DNA from: Scilla litardierei
Lineage: Eukaryota; Streptophyta; Magnoliopsida; Asparagales; Asparagaceae
Length of the DNA: 64,000 nucleotides
NCBI GenBank assembly: GCA_030789695.1
Contig: CM061140.1
Coordinates: 82,088,422 to 82,152,421, forward strand
Direction: 5' to 3'
In this document: positions 19,617 through 32,165 of the stretch, piece after piece
How positions within the stretch are numbered: position 1 is the first letter of the stretch
How the letters are laid out: the number at the start of each line of letters is the position of its first letter
Notes under the pieces: model-generated
Told to the model about the DNA's origin: nothing
The model's database searches: none
Seen by the model: the letters and a program-made list of their open reading frames with translations, nothing else
Program-made: the position numbers and the translations under genes

Positions 19617-20667
19617 TCACTCTAGACGCTCGCGTGACAGAGCCTTCAAGAATGGATCTGCTAAGTTGTCTTCTGTACAGACTCTTAGGAGTTCTATGTC
19701 TTTACTCTTTATAATATCCTGTATAAGGTGATATTTCCGAAGAATGTGTCTGGACCCCTTGTGGAATCTTGGTTCCTTAACTAGATTAATGGTTTCATTA
19801 TTATCACAATACAACGGTATTAGATCTTTAACTATAGGCACCATTCCTAGCTGGTCTACGAACTTCCTTATCCAGACAGCTTCCTTTGCCGCAATGTTGG
19901 CCATATGTACTCGGCCTCCATCGTGGAGTTTGCAATAGTATCTTTCTTGGAACTTCTCTAACTGACTACTCCTCCATTCAGAGTAAAATTATATCCTGAG
20001 ATAGACTTGATATCATCTATATCTCTCTGAAAGCGGGAATCTGTGAAGCCCTCAACTTTTAGTTCTTCACTTCCATAAATCAAGACCAAATCTCTAGTCT
20101 TTCGCAAGTACTTAAGAATTGTCTTCACGGCTTTCCAATGTTCTTCTCCAGGGTCAGACTGATATCGAATTACTGTACTCAGTGCAAAAGTAACATCAGG
20201 TCTGGTATAAATCATATAATACATAATAGATCCTACCGCCGAGGCATATGGGATCCTTTTCATGCCTTCCCTTTCCAAGTCAGTCTTTGGGGACATCTTC
20301 TTAGAAAGGTTCATTTCATGATTGGCTGGTATAAAACCACCTTTACTATTTTCCATGCTAAACTGCTTTAGCACGGTGTCAATGTACTTGGTTTGAAGAG
20401 GCCTAACATCCTTTTAGATCTATCTCTATATATCTTCACGCCTTGTATGTAATCTGCTTCTCCCAAGTCTTTCATAGAGAAGTTAGTTGATAGCCCTTCT
20501 ATAACTAACTTCAACATCTCTATGTTGTTGCCTGTTAAAAGAATATCATCCACGTATAATACAATGATGACTAAAAAAATTTCACTGGTTTTCTTATAGA
20601 TGCATGGATCATCTTTATTTCTGACAAAACCAAACTCTTTGACTGTCTTGTCAAATGGATGTTCCAA
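19617..20667 (-). pseudogene. Copia-1 RT C-terminal half and RNase H
   Basis: Three broken frames. 20368-20667 has the RT catalytic YVDD (in VLYVDDILLTGNN) and the following palm/thumb segment. 19958-20374 has the RT end (YASAVGSIMY) and the start of RNase H. 19617-19904 has the RNase H end (AAKEAVWIRKF, YCDNNETI, ADPFLKAL). Frameshifts at about 20370 and 19930 and lost key residues (ADP-FTK region altered) make it inactive. Confidence 0.85.
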
Positions 20668-20825
20668 CTCATGGATGGTTGCTTGAGTCCATAAACGGAC
20701 TTTTGCAGTCTACACGCTTTTCCTTTACTCCCACTAACTTCGAAACCTTATGGCTGAGTCATATAAATCTGCTCTTCTAAATCACAATTTAGAAACACCG
20801 TTTTTACATACATTTGCCAGATCTC

Positions 20826-22459
20826 TTATTCATAAAAGGCAGCAATAGCGAGTACGATCCGGATAGACTTGTGCATGGCAACTGGTGAGAATGTCTCGTC
20901 ATAATCTATTCCTAGAATCTGACGACAACATTTTGCTACCAGCCTGGCCTTGTATGTTTCTATTTTTCCATCTTCACCTAGCATCTTCTTGAAGATCCAT
21001 TTAGAGCCAATGGGAACACTTCCCTTGGGCGCGTCTTCTAAGGTCCATATCTTATTTATGTGCATGGATTCCATCTTGGATCTCATTACATCCATCCATT
21101 TATCAATGTCTTTACTACGCATGGATTTTTCAAAGCTAACAGGATCATCATCTAGTATGGTGCCATCCTCGATCCCTCCGTCTACGAGAAAACTGTAGTA
21201 CCTTACAGGGGCTCGAGGAATCCTGTCAGACCTCCTAATGATTGGTTGGAGAATATCAGGTTCTACATCTCTCACTGGTTTCGCTACATATTCTTGTGTT
21301 AATTCTCCTTTTGAACATTCGTCCAGACCTACCACATTGCCAACGGCTTCCTTCATAAGGAACTCCTTTTCCAAAAAGATGGCATGTTTGGAGACAACAA
21401 TCTTTTGTTGTTCCGGATGGTAGAAGGTGTACCCTAAAGAGTGTTTTTGGTAACCAGTGAATTTACACAAAACAGATCCATCTTCCAGTTTTCCTGGATT
21501 ATGCTTCTTGATATATACAGGAGAACCACATACCCTCAAATGTTTAAGGTTGTGTTTCTTGCCACTCCATATCTGATATGGAGTCATCGGCACAAATTTT
21601 GAGGGAACCTTGTTGAGAATATATGCAGCAATTTCTAGGGCATAACCCCAGAGGGAGGTTGGCAACTCAGCATCACTTATCATATATCGCACCATGTCTA
21701 ACAAAGTGCGATTTCTCCTTTCCGACACACTGTTTTGTTGTGGTGAATAAGGAGGTGTAACCTGAGAAATAATCTCATTCTCCTTTAAGTACGTAAGGAA
21801 CTCATGGCTCAAGTATTCTCCTCCTCGATCAGATCGAAGAATTTTAATACTTTTTCTAGTTTGTTTTTCAACTTCTTTGTGGTACTCTTTAAATCGCTCA
21901 AAATTTTCGGACTTGTGTTTCTTAAGAACACGTGTCCAAACCTAGAGTGATCATTAGTAAACGTAAAAAATATGAATATCCTCCTTTCACTAATGTAGAC
22001 ATGGGTACACATACATCTAAATGTACGAGACCCAATAGTTCACCAACTCTTCCTTTTGTCCTACAAAAGGAGTTTTGACCATCTTACCTTTGAGGCAAGA
22101 CTCGCAAGTGTCATATGACTCATAATCCAAGAGGCCCAAATACCCCGCTTTATGTAACGTGCTAAGTCTCTTCTCTCTGATATGGTCAAGTCTACAGTGT
22201 CAAAGATAGGTTTCATTATAACTTGATTCTTATGTTTTCACGTATTAACATTTAGTACAATGTCATTACATAAAGTTTACACACCATTATTTAGAGTGCC
22301 ATATCTTAGCAATTTACTATCAAAGAAAATTTGCATAACCCTTTCTTTGATAGTAAAATTGTAACCCTCTCTAGCCAAGGCCGAAACGGAGATAACATTG
22401 CTTAGGAAATTAGAGATATAGTAACACTGCTTTAGAAGCAAGTTAGCACCACTCGCCAA
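20826..22459 (-). pseudogene. Copia-1 integrase and RT N-terminal half
   Basis: 22277-22459 and the bases to about 22010 carry the pre-integrase region with the zinc-binding LWHCRL and CESCLKGK parts, broken by stops. 21809-22012 has a piece of the integrase core (TFTNDHSRFG). 20826-21812 is one 328-aa frame with the end of integrase (PPYSPQQNSVSERRNR), the linker with SDRIPRAPVRYY and RT start (WIFKKMLGEDGK, ETFSPVA). The core is incomplete and in two frames, so inactive. Confidence 0.85.
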
Positions 22460-22474
22460 TGTGTATTTGACATC

Positions 22475-22699
22475 TCACACGGCTACAGCAGCGACACTTA
22501 CTGCGTTGCTGACCTGGAGAACGACCTCATTCTTTTTTATCCTTCTATTAATTCTCATTCCTTGTAACTTATTACAGATGTGAGAGACCACACCGGTATC
22601 TAATACATATGCATTAGAAGTCACGGAAAGAACTATACTTTGTATAACCATTATAGAAGTTGAGGCGTCAGCATACCCCTTCTTCTTTTGCTCCCGCAC
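22475..22699 (-). pseudogene. Copia-1 aspartic protease remnant
   Basis: Has YVLDTG, the Copia protease active site, followed by SHICN where Copia elements usually have a GCGSHICN-like sequence. It begins in a Lys-rich linker (REQKKKGYADAS). Continues in a different frame after 22475. Confidence 0.75.
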
Positions 22700-23841
22700 T
22701 GTTTTTATATCCCTTACCTAGACATATTCTTGTTTAGGATATATTTAATTCCACTCGTCATGCTGCAAAGAATAGAACTCCTAAAATTAGCATGCGTTCA
22801 AAAAATTTTAAATAATGTTAGATTGGTTTTTATTGAACCATATCCTCCCACTATTTTAGTGATCATCTTAAGCCATATAGATGAACAAATTTTGACATTT
22901 AGTGTGAAAAGGACCCAACCACCCTGAGCTTCACAACCTTGAAGTGCTCAACAAGTTGCTTAACTCTGTGATCAGTAGATAACTCTTCATCAATCTTATC
23001 ATATGTGATTCCCTTATCAGTTTTTACCCCTAGTCAATTATGACCTTGAGTGTGCTCAACAAATCATACTGACTAGTCTAGTCTGACCCTTGCTTTCTGT
23101 CCAGTATTAACTTACACCGACGCTTGGGTAAGTTCACGATGTGACAGCTTGCGTTGATATGAACTACATCAATTGTTTAATGGAATAGGTTCCCAAAATA
23201 TAGCCACATTAAAGCTTGAGTGTGCTCAACAACCATAACAGGAATCCCTGGTTTCCAATCTCCAAAAGCAAGGATGGCTACGGCAAATCCTGAAAAAGAT
23301 TTTTAACGTAATTAACTAGATATAATCGATGGTATCACATAATAATAATTTGCATCCTTGTGGTCCAGCGAAACACGACCAGGCGGGTTTGGCTAGGCTG
23401 GGATCATTATCTCCAATCAATCAAGCTGAGGTGATTCACAACACTAGTTAAAAACTTTCTAGACACCGGTTCATAATCCTTTAAGGATGCTAATTATTTA
23501 AATGTGTAACATCGATTTAATATGGGTTACCTTTTCCTAGTTAATCCTAATTTACTTGGCGCATCCTAAAACTAACATTTTAGGATTAATGTTATAGGAA
23601 TCTAAATCAACTATTAGGAAATTATAATTATTATCACATAACAATTTATATTCCATAATAATTTTGTATTTATTAATGGCTATCTTAATCAGGTATTAGG
23701 CATCTAAATAGTTATCGCATAAAAATTAGATCATATCATTCATCTAGCATAAAAGAATTTTTAAAAGTTAATTTCAAACCTCCATCTCATGGAGAACATG
23801 CATTTTAACAATTGCAGAAAATTATAGATCATGGTAGACCT
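22700..23841 (-). other. Copia-1 gag/leader remnant with repeated hairpins
   Basis: No Gag frame survives. It contains short stem-loops of the type CAACCTTGAG...CTCAACAAGTTG at about 22936-22958, 23043-23062 and 23214-23232, which recur at equivalent places in Copia-2 and Copia-3. Confidence 0.5.
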
Positions 23842-23855
23842 GGGTCGGATACCAC
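23842..23855 (-). other. Copia-1 primer-binding site
   Basis: The minus strand has TGGTATCCGACC right after the LTR end, close to the initiator-Met-tRNA site TGGTATCAGAGC seen intact in Copia-2 and Copia-3. Confidence 0.65.
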
Positions 23856-26094
23856 TGAAGAGTTTTTAGCGATCCTAGGGGCTCAAAATCGGCGTCTAGC
23901 CTGAGTCGGATAGACGACGAATACAACAAAACAGCGGAAAAATAACTTAAAATCATTTTAAGTAAAGCCCTAAAGAAATTAAACCATATCCTGAATATCT
24001 ACTACCCCGGGGTGGGTCTGACCAACCCCTAAATATAGATATGTAATTAACTGCAATTTAAAAATGCATAAACATAAACTACTAACATTTGCATTGCACA
24101 TTAGCAAAGTGCAGAATCCCACGAACCAATGCCCCCGTGTTAGGGCTGAACCATTTCTCCTAATCTGAACCGCGTCCCGAGGTAAGCCATCCCCTTGTAA
24201 CCAAGACAACCACATGCTCCAGAAAGTTTCACCACGAATGGATCCTTCGTTAAGACTTATGATCTGAATCCGAACTCCTTCGTGCCTTTGTCAGACCCCG
24301 AACAGGAGCAAGGAATCAAAAAGGGAAATGGGGGGAATTAAGTTCGAACTTTGATCCGTGCTTGCTTACGTTTAATGGAGCTACATAGATTTGAAGATTG
24401 GTGCGAGTTTCAAGGAGAAGTGCGTGCCCCTATTTATATAGGGAGCAGACCCCTCCTTTTTCTGATAATCCAATGTGGGACTAAAAGTTGGAGGGTAAAA
24501 ATCAATTAAAGTTTGCCTTCCACGAAGGTCAAACTTTAACGATTTTTTTCTCCCTCGCCATTGAGCTTCGCAAGCGATATCTCATATCAAATCGAAGATC
24601 ACTGAACGGTGAACATATAGAAACAAACGGTGCCCCATTCTGAGTTCATTTGACCTATCCAACGTACGTGCGAAGTTGACCAAAAACCATGTATCACGGA
24701 TATAAAACCAGCAGTCAATTTTGGTTCAGAACCCTATGTTGAGTGGGCCATACCGCGGGGCGCGTGCAACGCACGTGCCCGCCTGGAGGGCACGATTTTA
24801 GTCGCAAGCCATGCGCGATTTTGGTCGCAAGCCGGGCGCGCCCAACCAGTTAGGGCGCGCTCGACCCAGCAAGCCCTTCTTTGGGCCTATGCCTTAGTTT
24901 ATGCTGGTTTTTTGGATCTTTTCGAGCCGTTCGAGCTCACGAACGAGCTCTGTCCAGCTCAAGACATTCTCAAACCCTCGTATACATAAATAGGTCCTTC
25001 CCATGCACATTTTTCACATCATTAATTATTCAAAGGTTTATGTCACAAACTATTTGTGACACATTTAATTCCCACACATTATCTCCCATTAAACTTCTTC
25101 TTACTTGACGAATGTCACACTCTGTGTAAGACCATACAGCCTGACCCTACTACAGGTGGGCTCGAAACCCCAGATGTCAGTGACCATGAGCAGCAATTGT
25201 CGTCCCTGATTTGGTATCATCATTATGTGGTTAACTCATTGACATGAGTATTGTTGGGACTACCCTGACTGTGTCCGTGATGAATGTCGTAGTTTTAGTC
25301 CCTTCGTCATAACTTTGTCGCTTAGCCAAGCCTAGTGTATGGTCAACTGCCAACCTAACAGCTTGAAATTGGTAAGTCTATATCGGTCTTTAGTCTATCA
25401 ATGTTGGACTTCTTCCAACATACTCCGGCAAGAGTTTTTGCTAAAGACAGAACTAACACATGTGACACTAACTCCCCATAAATAGGAGAGACGAATTCTT
25501 TCATGGTCATTACTCTCCTCACACGCTTCAAGTGTCACCCAACCAAAGACCTTTAGACAGGCCTTGCCTCGAATCTAGGTCAGAGATCTAAGTGACGTCG
25601 TTCACATACAACTTGCCTATCATCAAATTTAAGGACCAACTGTACAATGACCTCAAATCTAAGGACCAACTTGTCTATCATCACTGAGAGATATCATTGA
25701 CAGATCAATTTATGTTAACCATGTGATAACTCTTGTTGGGTCGTTCAGTGAACTCATTCTCCAATGAGCACATGTGTCTCGTCTCTGACTTCGCCAAGTC
25801 ATACGACTATGAGATTATAGTCTATCCGATGTGTCGATATCCTATTCTTGTCACATCTACGACTACGAACGATTTTATACTTAAGCTACTATGAGTCAGA
25901 CATTTCTCATAATCAAGATCTTCATCAAGATACATGCATGACCTTGCTCTAAGTCTAAGGAAATCACCTAAGTATTTTAATGAAGACTTCAATAATTGAA
26001 ATACTTAGACAATTGATACCAGAAAGCACACTTTCATTTATGAACAAGATGTTTTACATAGATAAATTGCCTTGAGGGCATACATCTCTCAACA
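23856..26094 (-). repeat. Copia-1 5' LTR
   Basis: 2239 bp, TGAAGAG...CTCAACA on the plus strand. Contains a TATA box on the minus strand at 24430-24441 and a GC-rich palindrome cluster at about 24755-24870. Uninterrupted, so it serves as the reference for the broken 3' LTR. Confidence 0.9.
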
Positions 26095-26411
26095 ATATCT
26101 GTTTCAACTTTACTTGTATACATTTTGCTTTTAATAAAGTTTCTTTGTGAGAAAATGTTGTTGCTTTAAGCTTCAATGTAGAATTGTAGGAGGCCCCAAG
26201 CCTTAGCGTTTTGGTTGGGCCATCTTAGGGGGATCAGAGAAGATTCCGACTCTTAGGTCGAACTTGTGTAGGCATTCGATGTGGGTCTTGTCATGGCACT
26301 GGCTCAAGAATGGGCATTGGTGCCATTATGGGCCCCCTCCATAGCTCGGGCTTGTCCCAGCAGGTAGGAAGCACGAGGTGCGAGAAGTTATGTTTGACTA
26401 GATCTGAAAGG
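26095..26411. other. Right flank of Copia-1
   Basis: Starts with the duplication atatc and continues the sequence broken at 7602. It has a polyadenylation-like AATAAA near 26137 and otherwise no clear gene. It may be the 3' end of the transposon-type ORF at 6085-7602. Confidence 0.5.
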
Positions 26412-26640
26412 TGATACTCGCAAGTGAACGAGGTCGGCAAGTATTATACCCGGTGAGTACGGGGTCGTATCCACAGAGACGGAACTAATCTGCAAATTCA
26501 CACAAATAGTCAGAGCATGTAAAGAATGGCTGAAGGTTCTAACCACCCTTTGAGGGTGACTGATTGTTTGTATAGATGATTTATCTAAGTACCCTAGAGT
26601 TAGGGTAATGTACTAAGATTTGGATGCAACGGGGGAGGGG

Positions 26641-26663
26641 AGAGAGAGAGAGAGAGAGAGAGA

Positions 26664-26694
<31 letters not shown>

Positions 26695-26712
26695 CGCGCG
26701 CGCGCGCGTGCG
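26641..26712. repeat. Compound (GA)n(TG)n(CG)n microsatellite
   Basis: About 12 GA, 12 TG, then alternating CG/TG units. Confidence 0.95.
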
Positions 26713-27560
26713 AGTGCGAGTGTTGAGGATATCGGTAGGATTACTCAATTGCTCTACTAAATGTTAATTACATGATAACTCGATCACTCATCCATGTCAA
26801 TGTATGATAATCTGGAAATAAATCAATTAAGCACATACGGGGTGCACCAAATGTAATTGTTAATTGGGTTATTCTCCTAATTAAAGCTCGTAAATCACTC
26901 TCAGACCCCTTTCAAGGTATGTGAGAGTAGTGCATGTAGGTTGTGTTGCACACCACACAACCACCATTCTACGGCCCCTTTCGGGTAATGCACGATTCAA
27001 TAAACGGGTAACAACCCAATTAACAATTTGGATTATTGGATGAATTAAACTTCTAAATTATGAAATATGGATTGAATGGGCTTGCATTCATTTCAAGATA
27101 TGCAACACCTGTTGGATACATAGCTGCGACAATTACGAAGCACCACCGTTCTTCGGTTCCTCCATGGATAGTATCAAACCCAACTAATCATAAGCTTATT
27201 TCACCCAACAACATGGATTAACAAATGGTGCTGGAAATTAACACTAGCAAGACAATCAAAACATCCTACTTCAATCCACAACACCCACGCAATGAATTTA
27301 GCCTAACATTTCAAGAATAGAATAGGCATTCAAAGAAATAGACATAGTTCAATATAAGAAATGAAAGCAAATGTATAGTAGTAAGAGAGTTGGAGATTTT
27401 TCACCAAATACTAGCTTCCTCAATCATCAATCAATCTCAGCAACAGCAAAAACGAGATCAAGTAACGCAAAACTCTCCAAAACCCTAATCTCCTTGAGGA
27501 AGAAGATGACCTAAAAATAGTAAAAGATTAAGCTATCCCTTATTACATCTAAATAGTAGT

Positions 27561-27570
27561 GTTTTATACC
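27561..27570 (-). promoter_or_regulatory. Probable LTR TATA box
   Basis: Minus strand GGTATAAAAC, about 120 bp downstream of the first module of the array at 27691-28113. Confidence 0.5.
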
Positions 27571-27690
27571 CCCTAGGGGTGGCATCTCATCCGTCCAAAA
27601 TGTCATCCAAAGGCCCATAGCAAATAGGGAGAAATCAGGTTAAGAAAAACCCGTTTCTCGCAACCCAGAATCAGGACAAAAAACCCCGAT

Positions 27691-28113
27691 CAGTCGACTA
27701 CTGAACAAGCGTCAGTCGCCTGACGACAGGCGACTGTTGTTGGACAGACAGACGCCTGGTTGGGTAGGCCGCGTAGCTTCCAAATGAAGGCAGTCGACTG
27801 TCTTGAATATTACAGTCGCCTGTGTGATCCACATGCGCCTGTATTTTGTGTTACATGCGCCTGCTGCAGAAGTGCTAAATTTAACAGTAAGTTGGCTCTT
27901 TTGGCCCCCTCAGGCATATGAGAAATCAGGCGACTGCTACGAAAATGGAAGGCGACTGCACAATATCCAGTCAACTGTCAATCCTCTTGCAGGCACCTGT
28001 CATTGCGCTTCACTTTCTCCAGCTCCAGCTCTTCTAAGGCAGGCAACTGCTGTTGTCCAGGCAGTCGCCTGTTTGGTTGCCCAAGCGCCTGTCATTCCTT
28101 CTACGTGCAACTG
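27691..28113 (-). promoter_or_regulatory. CAGTCGACTG/CAGTCGCCTG module array
   Basis: Eight modules, each of two 10-nt half-sites with a 12-nt spacer (32 bp), for example 27691-27722 and 28082-28113. Half-site variants include CAGTCGCCTG, CAGGCGACTG and CATGCGCCTG. The same half-site family is used by the SIRE-type LTRs. Confidence 0.8.
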
Positions 28114-28384
28114 ATATGCACTCCTCTTCTTGAGTTGATTTAGTCCCCTTCGGGACCCCTAAAAAATCCAGAAAAATCCCTAAAAATATAGTACACATTT
28201 ATAATGCTTTGGGAAGTGAAATTATGCCAAAATAAAATCGTATGCTCACAAATGATGAATTAACGTTAACATAGTTAAGAGAGCATGATTCCATAGATTA
28301 TATGCACAAGAGGAGATGATTATGATGTTAGGATATGTAATATTCAGTCATAATCAATGTTCACCATGTTGGCGCACATGTTAA

Positions 28385-29090
28385 GTCTTTGACCGGCTGC
28401 TGGGGCGGCCCCAGTCATACGATGAACCGATGGGTCGGCTCACTGTGGGAGTAGCCCACAGCCTCGTGGCAGACTCAAGTTTTTGGTCAGCATGTTGTGG
28501 AAGTGGCCCCAGCCTAACGGCTAACCGATGGGTTGGCCTGCTTGGAGAGTAACTCCCAGCCTTACAGCAGACCTGAGTTTTTGGTTAGCCTGCTGAGGGA
28601 GTGACCCCATCCTTACGGCTAACTGATGGGTCAACCTGCTGGGGGAATAGCCCCAGCCTTACGGTGGACCTGAGTTTTTGGTCGACCTACTGGGGGAGTT
28701 GCCCCAGCCTTACGGTGAACTGATGGGTCAGCCCGCTAGTGGAGTAGCCCCCGGCCTTACAGCCTTATGATGACCCAAGTTTCTATTTGACCTGCTGGGG
28801 GAGTGGCCCCAGCCTTACGATCAACCAATTGGTCGGCCTGCTGGGGGGTTAGTCCCCAGCCGTATGTCAAACCCGAGTTTTCGATCGACCTGCTAGGGAA
28901 GTGGGCCCCAGCCTTACGTCATATCGATGGGTCGGCTCGCTAGGGAGTAACCCCCAGCCTTATGGTAGACCAGCCTTATGTCGGTCACAAGTTTTTGGTT
29001 GACTGTGAGGGTATCGGCCCCTCGACTAACCACCAACAGGAAGTAGGTTGGACCACTGGGGGAGTGGGCCCTAGCCTTACGGCGGGCTAC
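28385..29090. repeat. Composite tandem repeat, ~97-bp period
   Basis: About seven copies of two alternating half-units of roughly 48 bp. Both share 'ctgctgggggagtggcccc' and 'cagccttacgg'; one then has 'aaccgatgggtcggc' and the other 'acctgagtttttggtc'. Copies are diverged. Similar tandem repeats occur in the 3' untranslated region of Tat elements. Confidence 0.8.
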
Positions 29091-29289
29091 CAAAGGCCCT
29101 ATTTGATCAGAGCCACAGTCTCTGCATATTTCAAGAACTAAAAAAATTTGCGAAACAGTCCAATCAAATGTGAGCACACTTATCGGCATTTTATTAGTTC
29201 AAATGGAGTACAATTTCTTCTAACAAGGAAAGTATGAAGTGAAATAATAGGAATATGTAAGCATTACTTGCACGATGAAAAAGTGTGGC

Positions 29290-30270
29290 CCCAAGCTAGG
29301 TCGGATGTCCTCCATTTCAGGTCAGACTTGCGCTTTATTCAATGATCCTAGTAATATGTTGGATGATGGCCACTCCTTTTCCTCGTTCTGCAGCCATTGA
29401 AGTGCCCTCTCCCGGATTTGCCTTCGGGTCTTCAACAAAGTTCTTCATATATATCCAATGGATTAGCTACTCGATGTCCTTTCTTAGATACTAGCAGTCC
29501 TCAGTACTGTCATGCCTATGGTCCTGGTGGTGCCTACAGAACTTGTTCTCGTCTCGACGACTAGCTTTCATTTTTTAGGGTGGCTTGTTGATGTAGCCCT
29601 TGTTTTGAGAGTAGGCCATTATGACCTCTTTGAGAGCGTTCAGCTTCGTGAAGATCATGTCATTCTTGTCTGGCCAGTCCAGGGGGTTCCTCTCTCGTTT
29701 CTTGTAATCTCCTACTCCTGACGGGCGCTTTCTTCAAGCATAGCTTCCCTTTTAGGTTCAGTAGGGTTTTTGAAGGACTCTTCCTCTCGGGCAGACAGTA
29801 CTTCCTCTACCATCATAAACTATTATGTCCTGATGTGGAGCTGATCTAGGTCTATGGGCTGCTTATGGTACAATGACTTCATTAGGTCCTCACATAGGAG
29901 CCCCTTCTTTAGAGCGGTAATGGTGACCTCATCACTATAGCATTCGATGTGCAACCTCTCAGAGTTGAAACGCTTAAAGAAGCCCCTCAACGTTTCACCC
30001 TGCCTCTGCACTAGGTTGAACAGGTTATCCGAGCTTCTTTTCCTCCTCCTTCTTGCCATGAATTGCTAGTAAAAATATTGGGAGAGGATTCTAGCTCCCT
30101 ATAGATTAGTTGGAAGCCCGTTATACCACTCCTTAGCAGATTCCCAAAGAGTGGTTTGGACAGCTCGACAGAGCAACATGTCATCTTCTCCTTGGATCTG
30201 CATGACCCCTTGTAGTCTTGGATATGTTCCTGGGGGTCGTTCGAGCCATCTTAGTTATCCACATCGGGCA
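29290..30270 (-). pseudogene. Tat-type Gypsy Gag remnant
   Basis: From about 30270 the minus strand encodes the capsid domain: DPQEHIQDYKG, CRAVQTTLWESAKEWYNGLP, then 29823-30059 (78 aa) with NLFNLVQRQGETLRGFFKRFN and ALKKGL. After a stop the C-terminal part follows, with FCRHHQDHRHDSTEDC, the variant zinc knuckle of Tat Gags. Stops and frameshifts separate the pieces. No pol follows: the tandem repeat comes next, so the element may be a gag-only non-autonomous type. Confidence 0.8.
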
Positions 30271-30749
30271 TCTTGAATCTGGACCGAGGCCGAGTGGATG
30301 TGATCCTCTTCTTCAGCGAGTTGTGTTTCTCCTCTGAGTATGTTGAGGGGGAGCAATGTCGTCAAGCATCCTCTCGATGCTTGGGTCACTTGGGTCGGTT
30401 GTTCGAAGTGCTTGAGGAATCACTTCGATAGCCCTCTAGGTCACCGAACTGGTTCGGGCATCTGGTGACGTCCCTCTAAGGCTTCTTCTTGTGGTATGCC
30501 CTAAGCCTTCAGTGCGGACTCTTACTCCATTCCTGTCGACTCCCTAGGTATCGGTCGTTGTCTAGAATGATAATGTGGTTGTCTGCTTGCTTGGGAGGAG
30601 GTCCAGATGCTTCTAGGTGGCTGCAGACGAGTTAATTCTGATCATCTCACCTCTTTGATGCCCCTTGTTTCGGGGATAGATAGGGGTCGGTGGTCGTTGC
30701 AAAGATGATAGGGGCATTCGAATCGTTGCTCCAGGTTTGGTGACGCCTC
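30271..30749 (-). other. N-terminal Gag region, degraded
   Basis: No open frame. Minus-strand fragments look like the Ser/Pro/Arg-rich start of a Tat Gag leading to KMPDVDN. Ends at the Copia-2 insertion. Confidence 0.45.
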
Positions 30750-31959
30750 CATTGGGAGATGGATATGCCCTCGAGGCAATTTATCTGTGTGTATGTGTAC
30801 AAACAACTTGTTCGAAATAACAGCAAGTTGTTTGGTAAAAATTTACCTAAGTTAATAATAATGAAATCATCATTAGAACTTAAGTAAAGTCCTGAGACTT
30901 AATGCAAGGTCAAACATGTATCAAGATGGAGATCTTGATCATGAAGAACTGCTTGACCGTTAGTAGTATAAGTCTAAAAACGTTCATGGCCATAGATATT
31001 TCGAGAAAAGGATATCGACACATCGGATAGACCATTGTGTCTTAGTCTTCACCATGAAGTGGTGACGATGATCTCGTGGTCATTTGACCTAGCGAAGTCG
31101 AAGATGAGACATAGGTGCTCATTGGAGAATGAGTTCACTAAACGACCCAACGAGAGATATCATATGATTAACATTGACTAAGCTGTCAATAATAACTCCC
31201 AGTGATGATAGGCAAGTAGGTCCTTACACTTGAGGCCATTGTACGAACCTGTACGTGAACGGTGTCACTTAGATCTCTGATCTAGCCTCGGAGCAAGCTC
31301 TGTTGAAAGTTCTTTGGTTGGGTGACACTTGAAGCATGCGAGGAGAGTAATAACCAAGAGAGGATTTGTCTCTTCCGTTTATAGGGAGTTAGTATCGCAC
31401 GTGTTAGTTCGATCTTTAGTAAAAACTCTGGACAGAATATGTTGGAAGAAGACCAACATTGTTTGACTAAAGATCGATGGAGACTTACCAGCTTCAAGCT
31501 ATTAGGGTTGACAGTTGACCATACCCTAGTCTTGACTAAGCGGCATAGTTTTGACGAATGACTAAAACTGTGGCATTCATCACGGACACGGTCAGGGTAG
31601 TCCCGACAATACGCATGTTGATGAGTTAACCACATAATTATGATACCAAAACAAGGACGGCATCTGCTGCTCATGGTCACTGCCGTCTGGGGTTTCGAGC
31701 CCCAACTGTAGTAGGATCAGGCTGTAGGGTCTCATACGGAGTGAGACCTTCGTCAAGTAATAGGTAGGATTAGGGAGATGAAGCATTGGATGCAAGGGTA
31801 TTAATACGTCACAAAATATTTGTGACAAAATCTTAAAGAGCTAATTTTATATGTGGGATGAATACATAAGATGTGTACCTGTATAACGAAAATGTCTCGG
31901 TCAAAACTCAGGTTCAAACGGCGTCAAAATCGGACTCAAAAAGAACCTCAAAAGCAAAA

Positions 31960-32165
31960 AAGGTTCGACCCAGGCTGGCTGGGCTCAAGCCCAGGCACCC
32001 TGGGCACGATCCAGAATCGGGCAAATGGCCCGCCTGCTTCGTGCGGGCGGGGCTTGCCCACCCGCGCTGCGGGCGCATGCACAGCATGCGCCCACAGGGC
32101 ACGTGCTGAGCACGTGCCAAGCTTGGCGTGCATTGGAAGGTGGGGCCCACATCATGGGCCCACAT
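31960..32165 (+). promoter_or_regulatory. GC-rich palindrome cluster in Copia-2 LTR
   Basis: Contains near-perfect palindromes: GGGCGCATGC/GCATGCGCCC (about 32069-32091) and GGCACGTGC/GCACGTGCC (about 32098-32118), plus a TGGGCCCA inverted repeat. It lies about 310-510 bp upstream of the TATA box. Confidence 0.6.

Larger units (their letters stand above)
7603..26094 (-). mobile_element. Copia-1: complete but inactivated Ty1/Copia element with nested Tekay-1
   Basis: On the minus strand the order is 5' LTR (23856-26094), primer-binding site, protease, integrase, RT, RNase H, polypurine tract, 3' LTR (7603-9135 plus 18881-19557). The 5-bp duplication atatc flanks it on both sides. Removing Tekay-1 and its duplication restores a left LTR of about 2210 bp against 2239 bp for the right one. 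The two LTRs differ at many positions in the stretches I compared, so the insertion is much older than Tekay-1. Domain order PR-INT-RT-RH assigns it to Copia; I do not commit to a lineage. Confidence 0.9.
26412..28370 (-). repeat. Unclassified LTR, probably 3' LTR of a Tat-type element
   Basis: Starts TGATACTCGCAAGTG on the plus strand (minus-strand end CACTTGCGAGTATCA). It has a minus-strand TATA box and a CAGTCGACTG-type module array. The right border is approximate. It is followed by a tandem repeat and a minus-strand Tat gag, the order expected for a 3' LTR of that element. No duplication was found, so the pairing is inference. A microsatellite lies inside. Confidence 0.5.
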
